A stretch of 5,630 bases of DNA from an uncultured Chitinophagaceae bacterium (GTDB lineage Bacteria > Bacteroidota > Bacteroidia > Chitinophagales > Chitinophagaceae). The stretch lies in assembly GCA_937897585.1 (NCBI GenBank), contig CALCNY010000322.1:1-5630 (forward strand), in the 5' to 3' direction. Below, one piece after another: positions 1 through 5,630 of this stretch; position 1 is the first letter of the stretch, and each line of letters begins with the position of its first letter. Position numbers and translations under genes: made by a program. The notes beneath the pieces are model-generated. The model searched no databases. It was not told where the DNA came from and worked only from the letters and a program-made list of their open reading frames with translations.

Positions 1-326
1 CCATTAGCGCCAGTAACAGTAACCGTATACGTTCCTGGTGAAGTAATGCTCGCAGATGCAGAATTTCCTAAACTGTTACTCCATGAATAACTTGAACCTC
101 CTGTTGCTGTTACACTGATTGCAGTTCTTGAACATGTCAATATTGTAGAACCCGTGTTGTTGGTAATACCTGCAGTTGGTGCAGTTATGTCCCGTGTAAT
201 GGTAATACTTGCCGTTGATGTACATCCATTAGCGCCAGTAACAGTAACCGTATACGTTCCTGGTGAAGTAATGCTCGCAGTTGCAGCATTTCCTAAACTG
301 TTACTCCATGAATAACTTGAACCTCC
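1..326 (-). repeat. Near-identical DNA patch shared by adjacent 75-residue repeats
   Basis: Plus positions 1-101 match 226-326 at 99 of 101 bases by hand alignment; the only mismatches are near 56 and 62, paired with 281 and 287. Just after this patch (102-225 against 327-450) the same two repeat copies differ at many bases. The patch covers the C-terminal half of the repeat (core YSWSNSLG to GTYTVTVTGAN). The sharp edge suggests recent gene conversion or unequal crossing-over; because the left edge of the window cuts the patch, its full length is unknown. Confidence 0.8.
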
Positions 327-1082
327 AGTAGCAGTTACACTAATTGCAGTTCTAGTACAATTTAATATTGTAGAACCAGTATTATTCGTGATGCCTGCTG
401 TTGGCGCTGTGATATCTTGTGTTACCGTAATGCTTGAAGTTGTTGTACAAGCATTAGCTGCTGTAACTGTAACTGAGTAAGTTCCTGGTGAAGTAATGCT
501 TGCAGATGCTGATGATCCTAAGCTATTGCTCCATAAGTAAGATGTTCCCACACCCGTTGCCGTTACATTGATTGAAGTTCTTGTACATGTCAATAATGTA
601 GCGCCGGTATTGTTTGTAATACCAGCAGCTGGTGCGGTATTGTTTTGTGTAGTAGTGATACTTGATGTTGCGGTACAACCATTAGCTCCTGTTACTGTAA
701 CGGTGTATGTACCCGCTGCTGTGATGCTCGCATTTGCAGAAGATCCTAAACTGTTACTCCATGAGTAAGTTGATCCTCCCGTTGCCGTTACACTGATAGC
801 AGTTGTTGTACATGTTATGACTGTTGACCCTGTATTGTTGGTGATGCCTGCAGTTGGTACAGTAACATCTCTTGTTACAGTTATGCTTGATGTTGCTTGA
901 CAACCAACCGCGCTCGTTACAGTAACAGTGTAGGTACCCGCTGCAGTGATGCTTGCATTGGCAGATGAACCTAAGCTATTGCTCCATGAGTATGTTGAAC
1001 CTCCAGTTGCTGTTACACTGATCGATGTTCTTGTACATGTTAATAATGTAGAACCGGTGTTGTTGGTAATACCAGCAGTTGG
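1..1082 (-). repeat. Tandem array of five 75-residue repeats, copies U3 to U7 (last one cut by the window edge)
   Basis: Units begin at the Pro of PTAGITNN: U3 1082-858, U4 857-633, U5 632-405, U6 404-180 and U7 179 to beyond position 1. All are 225 bp except U5, which is 228 bp because of one extra Val codon (TGVGTSY in place of TGGxxY). Each carries a Cys after the STxLT strand and most carry NGC near the end (VGC in U3, NAC in U5), plus a Y-x-W-SNSLG core and GTY[TS]VTVT. Linkers between units alternate among TRDVT, TQNNTA, TQDITA and TRDITA. The unit is the same family as U1 and U2 (4289-3840). A rod-like spacer role is inferred. The array probably continues beyond the left edge. Confidence 0.94.
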
Positions 1083-4000
1083 AATAGCACCAACCGTTGC
1101 CGTTACTGCTGTTCTTGAAGTTGAAACGCAACCAGCAATCGTATCTCTCGCTTCTGCATAATAAGTAGTAGTAGCAGAAAGCGTTGGCGTGGTGAAATTG
1201 TTAGTACCAGTAGCCAAAGCCGTTCCTCCAGTTGCATCGGCATACCAATCAATTTTTGCACCTGCACTCGCAGCAGCAGTAAGGGTTGTTGTTCCACTGC
1301 CACAGATTGTTGCACCTGCAGATGAAGACGATACAGTTGGGATTGTACTTTTGGTTACAGTTACAGGATATTGTGCACTATTCAAACCATAACCGGCGAC
1401 ATAATTCATCTGATTACCTCCATTAGCAAGACTAGTAAAATTATTCAACGTTCCATTATATCGATTGGGCGTTAGATCATATAATGTTGTGACACCTGAA
1501 TTATTGCCAAACCAAATGCCCTGATTAAAATTATAATATTCAACTAACCCGGCTTCTTGTCCATTTACATTATTATCCTTATTCGCCAATATTTCTGCCT
1601 GCGTTTTCACTTTGCTCCAAATTCTAACTTCATCAAGTGTGCCACTATAATTTCCATATGCCCAGTTGGCTGGAGCACTTAACGAGGTACCCAAACGCAT
1701 AGCGGTCTGTCCGTTTCTGGATGCCGTTCCTCCAGTTGCACTTGCTTCAAGCACACCATTTACATAAAGCTTCATCGCTCCTGTGGTAGAATCCCAGGTA
1801 GCCGCAACATGCTTCCATCCAGTGCCATTCATTCTAGAAGTTGTAGTTATGCTCACATTAGGATTACCCATTCCGAATTTTACATAATTATTATACATGG
1901 TAACACCAAAATCATTATTACTTGCATTTGTCGATGCATCTACTATTCCTTCTCCAGTTCTCCAATCTGAACCTCCAGCACCTGAACTATAATTGGCATT
2001 CATCCAAAACTCAATAGTAAAGCTTCCTGTAACAGGCTTGGTTGTTTGAACATAAGCAATACCAGGACCAAAATTTAATGCATTAGAAAATGCAGTGGTT
2101 CCGTTAGATTGACAACCAGTAACCGTATCTCTTGCTACAGCATAATAAGTTGTTGTGGCAGAAATATTAGGAGTGGTGTATGAATTTGAAGATGTCAACA
2201 ATGGTGTAGTTGATGATGTACTTGCATACCAATCTATTACTGAACCTGCAGATGGCACTGCACTTATTACAGCTGATCCTGGTGCTGTACAAGATGTAAT
2301 AGTAGCAGGAGTTGTAGAAACAACAGAAGGTAAATTATTTACGGTTACTGTAATGGCATTTGAAGTTGCGGTGGTACTTGTAACTATACCTGCATTTAAA
2401 CTTGTGGTCATCACAACCGTAATCACGTCATTATTCAAAATGTTGTCAAGAGTCAACGTTGAACCTGTACCTGAATTAATATTGTTCTTTTTCCATTGAT
2501 AAGAAGGTGTGCTACCACCATTTGTTGGGGTTGCCGTAAAAGTTACAGCTGTTCCTCTACAAATTTTATTGTTGGTTGCATTTGATGATATACTAACACC
2601 CACAACTAAAAGCGCATTCACTGTTGCAGTTACTGCTGTTCTTGTTGCAGACACACAACCTGTAATTGTATTTCTCGCTTGAGCATAATAAATTGTTGTT
2701 GATGATATGCTTGGTGTTGTAAATGAGGTAGAACCTGTTGACAAAGCAGCACCACCAGAAGCAGCGGCATACCAATCTACAGTAAAACCAGAAGATACTG
2801 TTGCAGATAATGAAACCGTTCCTGTTCCGTATCTTGAACTATCCACTCCAACTGCAGAAGCAGGTAATGGATTTACTGTTGCTGTTGCTACTGTTCTTGG
2901 ACTATATACAACAGCGCTTGGACCACTAACAAAATTTGACGTAGTTCCTGTCAATGAAAAATTATTAAAAGTACCATTGTTGTGATTAGGTGTCAAATCT
3001 AATAATGTACTGATACCAGTATTATTTCCTCCTGAAACGCCTTGATCGAAATTGTAATAAGCAACTAAACCAGTCTCATTACCTGTTAAAGTAGAATACA
3101 TATTGGCTTGGATTTGAGTTTGAGTTCTCCCTAAATTCCAAACCCTGATTTCATCAAGTGCACCATTGAAATACTCAACATCAAGAGTTGTACCTATTTT
3201 TAAATTTGAACTATAAGTTATTGAATGTCCGGCTGTAGGAATATCTGATGCTACTACAACTCCATCAACATAAAGTTTTCTTGTCGTTCCATCATAAGAA
3301 CAAGCCACATGCCTCCATTCTTGAGCTGTAAAAATTGAACTAGACGATGTATTTAGGTCATTAGCCCACCAATAATTTCTCAATCCAGCGCCTTCAAGTC
3401 TGAATGCATTAACCTTATTTGTCACTCTCCATTCACCCCAACCTATAATTCCATTTGTACCAGTTGGTGTGAAAACATAGGGTTTAATCCATGCTTCAAT
3501 TGTATAATTTGAATTACCAATCGGAATACCTGTATTAGTAAATACTGAAATAAAATCATTTGTCCCGTCAAAACGCAAAGCATTATTTACTTGAACAGGT
3601 TGAGAAGGTTGTGAAGGCTGAGAAGATAAACAACCTGTTGCGGTATCTCTTGCAACAACAAAGTAATTGGCAGTAGTTGAAATAGAAGGCGTAGTGTACG
3701 TATTCGATGCCGATAACAATGGTGTTGTAGCAGATGATGATTCATACCAATCTACCACAGTTCCAGTAGATGAAGTTGCAGATAATGTAACTGTGCCTGT
3801 TCCACATCTTGATCCGTTGGTTACAACAGGTGCAGCTGGCAATGTATTACTCTGAGTAACGGTAATGCTCGCAGTAGATGTACATCCGTTAGCGCCTGTA
3901 ACTGTAACGGTATACGTACCTGGTGAGGTAATGCTTGCAGATGCAGATGAACCAAGGCTATTGCTCCATAAGTAAGATGTTCCACCAGTAGCAGTTACAC

Positions 4001-5630
4001 TAATTGCAGTTCTTGAACATGTTAAGATAGTAGAACCAGTGTTATTTGTGATGCCTGCTGTTGGCGTTGTTACATCTCTTGTTATCGTAATACTTGATGT
4101 TGCTGTACATCCGTTAGAGCCAGTTACTGTAACAGTGTAAGTACCCGCTGAAGTAATGCTTGCAGATGCTGATGAACCTAAACTATTGTTCCATGAGTAA
4201 GATACACCACCCGTTGCCGTTACACTGATAGCAGTTGTTGTACAATTTAATATTGTAGAACCGGTGTTGTTGGTGATGCCTTCAGTTGGTATTGCACCAA
4301 TCGTTGCTGTTACTGCTGTTCTTGCTGCTGAAACACAACCAGTAATTATATTTCTAGCTTCTGCATAGTAAATAGTTGTTGATGATAAGCTTGGTGTTGT
4401 AAATGATGTAGAACCCGTTGACAATGCAGTTCCACCAGAAGCAGCAGCATACCAATCAACAGTAATACCTGAAGACACAGTTGATGATATTACTACTGTA
4501 CCCGTTCCACATCTTGTTCCATCCACAGCAACTGCTGAAGTTGGCAAAGCATTAATTGTAAGTCTTAATGTATCAACCGAAGCACAACCTGATGCATTTG
4601 AATAGGCATAAGTATAAATGCCAGATTGTGTATATGCAGTACCATTCCAAGTATAAGTAGCACATGCAGATTGTGATGTCGTATTATGAGTTCCGTAGTT
4701 AATGACAATATTTGCTGTAACCACAGAATCACAACCATTCACTGTTTGATAAGTATGATTGTAGTTTCCTGAAGTTGTAACTACTTGAGACCATGGTAAA
4801 GTCAATGTGTTACAAGCTGTATCATTGAATTGTGATGTTGTTGAATAGTTGATCACGATGTGCGCTGTCACAACTGAATCACAGCCATTCACTGTTTGAT
4901 AAGTGTGATTATAGTTTCCTGAAGTTGTAACCGTTTGCGACCATGGTAAAGTCAAACTGTTACAAGCAGTGTCATTGAATTGTGATGTTGTTGAATAGTT
5001 GATTAAGATGTGAGCCGTTACAACTGAATCGCAACCATTCACTGTTTGATAAGTGTGATTATAGTTTCCTGAAGTTGTAACTACTTGCGACCAAGGTAAA
5101 GTCAAGGTGTTACATGCAGTATCATTAAATTGTGATGTTGTTGAATAGTTGATCACGATGTGCGCTGTTACAACAGAATCACAACCGTTCACAGTTTGAT
5201 AAGTATGATTGTAGATTCCAGAAGTTGTAACTACTTGCGACCATGGTAAAGTCAAATTGTTACATGCAGTGTCGTTGAATTGTGATGTTGTTGAATAGTT
5301 GATCACGATATGAGCTGTTACAACAGAATCACAACCATTCACTGTTTGGTAAGTATGGTTGTAGTTTCCTGAAGTTGTAACTACTTGCGACCATGGTAAA
5401 GTCAATGTGTTACAAGCTGTATCGTTGAATTGTGATGTTGTTGAATAGTTGATAACGATATGCGCAGTAACAACAGAATCACAACCATTCACTGTTTGAT
5501 AAGTGTGGTTGTAGTTTCCAGAAGTTGTAACTACTTGCGACCATGGTAAAGTCAATGTATTACAAGCAGTGTCATTGAATTGTGATGTTGTTGAATAGTT
5601 AATCACGATGTGAGCAGTAACAACTGAATC
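1..5630 (-). CDS. Giant multidomain repetitive cell-surface protein (adhesin-like), internal fragment, both ends missing
   Basis: A single minus-strand frame is open across the whole window: codons occupy plus positions 3-5 up to 5628-5630 and no in-frame TAA, TAG or TGA was found in 1876 codons. The translation is coherent throughout. In order it carries a 50-residue repeat array (residues 1-349), Ig-like unit (363-447), two 75-residue repeats (448-597), Ig-like unit (598-676), LamG-like lectin domain (682-903), Ig-like unit (923-1007), PKD/Ig-like domain (1008-1099), Ig-like unit (1101-1179), second LamG-like domain (1183-1415), Ig-like unit (1431-1516) and five more 75-residue repeats (1517-1876). 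It has no membrane segment or enzyme motif that I recognise. Known relatives in Bacteroidota are secreted, often by the type IX system, and act in adhesion, gliding or biofilm. That role is inferred, because the signal peptide and the C-terminal sorting domain lie outside. The start lies beyond 5630 and the stop before 1. Confidence 0.95.
1083..1340 (-). other. Ig-like unit 5 (CHU_C-associated Ig_7 type)
   Basis: About 86 residues (1431-1516). Motifs: TICGSGTTTLTA, AKIDWYADATGGTALATG, NNFTTPTLS, TTTYYAEARDTIAGC and VSTSRTAVTATVGAIP. Both cysteines are present. A short bridge (about 1385-1341; NSAQYPVTVTKS) links it to lectin-like domain 2. Its end (RTAVTATVGAIPTAGITNN) joins the 75-residue array in the same way that Ig-like unit 1 joins repeat U1 (RTAVTATIGAIPTEGITNN), so the Ig-to-array junction exists twice in the protein. 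Confidence 0.88.
1386..2084 (-). other. LamG/concanavalin-like lectin domain 2 (Laminin_G_3 type)
   Basis: About 233 residues (1183-1415). Motifs in order: ALNFGPGIAYVQ, SFTIEFWMNANY (Trp 1209), WKHVAATWDSTTG (Trp 1272), MKLYVNGVLEAS, TLDEVRIWSK (Leu 1332), GLVEYYNFNQG (Tyr 1365), then TTLYDLTPN, NGTLNNF and NYVAGYG. The order and spacing match lectin-like domain 1, but the sequence is clearly diverged and it lacks the Cys of the HVACSYDG strand, having HVAATWDS. A glycan- or protein-binding role is inferred from the fold family; no catalytic motif is visible. The divergence between the two heads leaves room for different ligands. Confidence 0.92.
2094..2330 (-). other. Ig-like unit 4 (CHU_C-associated Ig_7 type)
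   Basis: About 79 residues (1101-1179). It shows the family pattern in a diverged form: ITSCTAPGSAVISA at the start, VIDWYASTSSTTPLL, NSYTTPNIS, TTTYYAVARDTVTGC and QSNG. Both cysteines (in TSC and TGC) are present. It sits directly before lectin-like domain 2, as Ig-like unit 2 sits before lectin-like domain 1. Units 2 and 4 also share the STTPLL / SATTPLL loop and the shorter length of about 79 residues, which suggests that an Ig-LamG block was duplicated as one piece. Confidence 0.86.
2334..2609 (-). other. PKD/Ig-like domain of the 'TATPTNGG..P.YQW' type
   Basis: About 92 residues (1008-1099) of a different family from its neighbours. Motifs are VGVSIS, NKICRGTAVTFTATPTNGG, PSYQWKKNN, STLTLDNILNNDVITVVMT and TATSNAITVTVN. 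This matches a common Bacteroidota Ig/PKD-like unit in which a strand with Cys is followed by TFTATPTNGG and YQW. In relatives as I recall them, a second cysteine follows the VTVVMTS strand; here that place reads SLNAGIVTS (about 2399-2376), with no Cys. Only the Cys in KICRG (residue 1024, plus 2559-2561) remains. The unit occurs once, between Ig-like units 3 and 4, and carries more Lys than most of the protein. Confidence 0.82.
2610..2864 (-). other. Ig-like unit 3 (Ig_7 type) lacking its first cysteine
   Basis: An 85-residue domain (923-1007) that closely matches Ig-like unit 1: TVDWYAAASGG, STGSTSFTTPS, SSTTIYYAQARN, TGCVSATRTAVTATV. The first conserved cysteine is replaced by Tyr: the motif reads SRYGTGTV, with the Tyr codon at plus 2829-2831 (residue 934), where units 1 and 2 have RCGTGTV. 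The codon TAC differs at two bases from the TGT used in unit 1. The second cysteine (residue 992, plus 2655-2657) is kept, so this unit should have a free Cys unless it pairs elsewhere. The reading frame stays open, so this is a substitution and not decay of the gene. Confidence 0.88.
2922..3587 (-). other. LamG/concanavalin-like lectin domain 1 (Laminin_G_3 type)
   Basis: About 222 residues (682-903). It starts with ALRFDGTNDFISV, the usual first strand of Laminin_G_3 domains. Then come YTIEAWIKP (Trp 714), WRHVACSYDG (Trp 772), KLYVDGVVV, LDEIRVWN (Leu 825) and a tail YYNFDQG (Tyr 858) followed by LLDLTPN, NGTFNNFSLTG and SNFV. This motif order is characteristic of the jelly-roll ConA-like/LamG fold in Bacteroidota surface proteins; such domains often bind glycans or proteins. 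No glycosidase catalytic motif is seen, so a binding role is inferred and the ligand is unknown. The domain lies between Ig-like units 2 and 3. Confidence 0.92.
3603..3839 (-). other. Ig-like unit 2 (CHU_C-associated Ig_7 type) with Pro/Gln/Ser tail
   Basis: About 79 residues (598-676). It has SRCGTGTVTLSA, then VVDWYESSS, NTYTTPSIS, ANYFVVARDTATGC and LSS. Both expected cysteines are present. The domain ends in a short flexible linker of repeated Ser-Gln-Pro (three SQP steps, ending QPVQV at about 3594), which leads straight into the first lectin-like domain. The linker probably gives the lectin head freedom of movement. The sequence is more diverged from the other Ig_7 units than units 1 and 3 are from each other. 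Confidence 0.87.
3840..4289 (-). repeat. Pair of 225-bp (75-residue) beta-sandwich repeats, copies U1 and U2
   Basis: Two exact 225-bp units, 4289-4065 and 4064-3840 (residues 448-522 and 523-597). Each reads PT-x-GITNNTGSTIL-x-C, then AISVTATGG-x-SY-x-W, NSLGSSASASIT, GTYTVTVTG and NGCT, followed by a short T[RQ]-containing linker. Each unit has two cysteines, one after the STIL strand and one in NGC. This is a common tandem unit of Bacteroidota adhesin-like proteins with an Ig/PKD-like beta-sandwich look. The same repeat returns in the larger array at 1082-1, so the pair is either an old insertion or the remnant of a longer array interrupted by the lectin modules. Confidence 0.92.
4290..4544 (-). 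other. Ig-like unit 1 (CHU_C-associated Ig_7 type)
   Basis: An 85-residue domain (residues 363-447) with the hallmarks of the Bacteroidota Ig_7 / 'Ig-like, CHU_C associated' family: RCGTGTV near the start, TVDWYAAASGG at the centre (Asp at residue 392), then TSFTTPS, TTIYYAEARN and GCVSA. The two cysteines (in RCG and TGC) are presumed to pair. Units of this kind are structural spacers in secreted proteins and have no known catalytic role. It connects the 50-residue array to the first pair of 75-residue repeats. It is closest to Ig-like unit 3 (2864-2610): by hand alignment 68 of 85 residues are identical with no gaps. Confidence 0.88.
4584..4730 (-). repeat. Diverged seventh copy capping the 50-residue array
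   Basis: This 49-residue unit (protein residues 301-349) starts like its neighbours with DSVVTANIVINYG and keeps the two cysteines in the same places (SAC and SGC). Its middle is different: it has TYTWNGTAYT and SGIYTYAY in place of LPWSQVVTTSGNYNHTY. The WNG-x-x-YT-x-SG-x-Y pattern is the usual form of this repeat in other Bacteroidota proteins as I know them, so this copy probably keeps the ancestral sequence while the upstream copies were made uniform. It is followed by a short bridge (ASVDTLRLTINAL, 4583-4545), which contains the first Arg of the window's protein and leads into the first CHU_C-type Ig unit. Confidence 0.85.
4731..5630 (-). repeat. Tandem array of six 150-bp (50-residue) repeats
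   Basis: Six head-to-tail units of exactly 150 bp: 5630-5481, 5480-5331, 5330-5181, 5180-5031, 5030-4881 and 4880-4731. Each encodes 50 residues, beginning DSVVTAHIVINY and ending YQTVNGC, with Cys at unit positions 23 and 50 and a central LPWSQVV. Units 1, 2, 4 and 6 encode the same 50 residues. Unit 3 has T25N and N39I; unit 5 has V9L, T25S and V33T. The units contain no Lys, Arg, Glu or Met. They resemble the recurrent Bacteroidota surface-protein unit with an NGCDSV junction, presumably a small beta-sandwich with one disulfide, though that pairing is inferred. The window begins exactly at a unit boundary in mid-array, so the array very likely continues to the right. Confidence 0.95.

Larger units (their letters stand above)
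1083..4544 (-). repeat. Higher-order duplication: two Ig-LamG-Ig blocks
   Basis: Two large modules have the same order: Ig-like unit 2, LamG 1, Ig-like unit 3 (3839-2610) and Ig-like unit 4, LamG 2, Ig-like unit 5 (2330-1083), separated by the PKD/Ig-like domain. The paired units share loops and lengths. A second relation overlays this one: Ig-like units 1 (4544-4290) and 3 (2864-2610) are each other's closest match, 80 percent identical and offset by exactly 1680 bp. The protein therefore seems to have grown by repeated duplication of blocks in different registers, always in whole codons. The sequence similarity of the two LamG domains is moderate, so this duplication is old. Confidence 0.65.

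Noticed and set aside
568..1392. Plus-strand open frames at 568-768, 946-1161 and 1189-1392
   Set aside because: They are antisense to the 75-residue repeats and Ig-like unit 5. The first two resemble each other only because they lie over copies of the same repeat.
2155..2499. Plus-strand open frame of 114 codons
   Set aside because: It lies antisense to Ig-like unit 4 and the PKD/Ig-like domain, whose minus-strand translation shows clear family motifs. Its own translation is Val/Thr-rich low-complexity text of the kind produced by reading Thr/Val/Asn repeat codons backwards, and no plausible ribosome site or domain is visible.
1103..2775. Minus-strand open frames at 1103-1315 and 2593-2775
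   Set aside because: They are out of register with the long open frame, and their translations (runs of Leu/Gln, or Cys/Asn) are frame-shifted readings of Ig-like units 5 and 3.
1386..3587. Glycoside hydrolase activity for the LamG/ConA-like domains
   Set aside because: The fold family includes enzymes, but I see no paired acidic catalytic motif such as ExDxxE. The motifs fit the non-catalytic Laminin_G_3 type.
2707..3855. Plus-strand open frames at 2707-2985 and 3667-3855
   Set aside because: They are antisense shadows of Ig-like units 3 and 2; the shared AYQS/SYQS motif is just the reverse reading of the conserved DWY core.
4584..5630. CRISPR array
   Set aside because: The 150-bp units are contiguous, with no unique spacers, and are coding and similar along their whole length.
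1..5630. Transposon, integron or phage elements
   Set aside because: No terminal inverted repeats, transposase or integrase motifs or att-like sites were seen; all direct repeats are explained by protein-coding units.
1..5630. Promoters, terminators, riboswitches or RNA genes
   Set aside because: The window is coding throughout on the minus strand, with no intergenic gap. AT-rich pieces that look like -10 boxes fall inside conserved domains and cannot be supported.

Overview
The window is an internal slice of one giant gene on the minus strand. Reading triplets that begin at plus positions divisible by three, I found no in-frame stop from position 5630 down to position 3 (1876 codons). Neither the start codon nor the stop codon is inside the window. 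Every residue can be assigned to a repeat, a domain or a short linker typical of secreted cell-surface proteins. No other gene, RNA, promoter, terminator or mobile element could be supported.

The protein style points to the phylum Bacteroidota (Flavobacteriia, Chitinophagia or a relative). The DNA is AT-rich, and the protein is rich in Ser, Thr, Gly, Asn and Val and poor in Lys. It mixes Ig-like units of the CHU_C-associated type, Laminin_G_3/concanavalin-like lectin domains and tandem Cys-containing beta-sandwich repeats. Proteins of this build are usually exported by the type IX secretion system, but the signal peptide and the C-terminal sorting domain would lie outside the window, so export by that route is inferred.

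Layout from N- to C-terminus (high to low coordinates): six exact 50-residue repeats (5630-4731) and a diverged seventh capping unit (4730-4584); a CHU_C-type Ig unit (4544-4290); two 75-residue repeats (4289-3840); Ig unit 2 (3839-3603); lectin-like domain 1 (3587-2922); Ig unit 3 (2864-2610); a different, PKD/Ig-like domain (2609-2334); Ig unit 4 (2330-2094); lectin-like domain 2 (2084-1386); Ig unit 5 (1340-1083); and five 75-residue repeats (1082-1), the last cut by the window edge. The 50-residue array probably continues past the right edge and the 75-residue array past the left edge.

The likely role is a long, stalk-like adhesin or matrix protein. The repeats would act as a stiff, disulfide-stapled spacer and the two lectin-like domains as candidate binding heads. 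The most notable points are an array whose copies differ almost only at silent sites, a 355-residue stretch without Lys or Arg, regularly spaced Bacteroidota O-glycosylation-type motifs, a patch of recent sequence homogenisation, and two neighbouring domains that have each lost one cysteine. I see no sign of a wholly new system; this is a large member of a known protein style with some unusual internal features.
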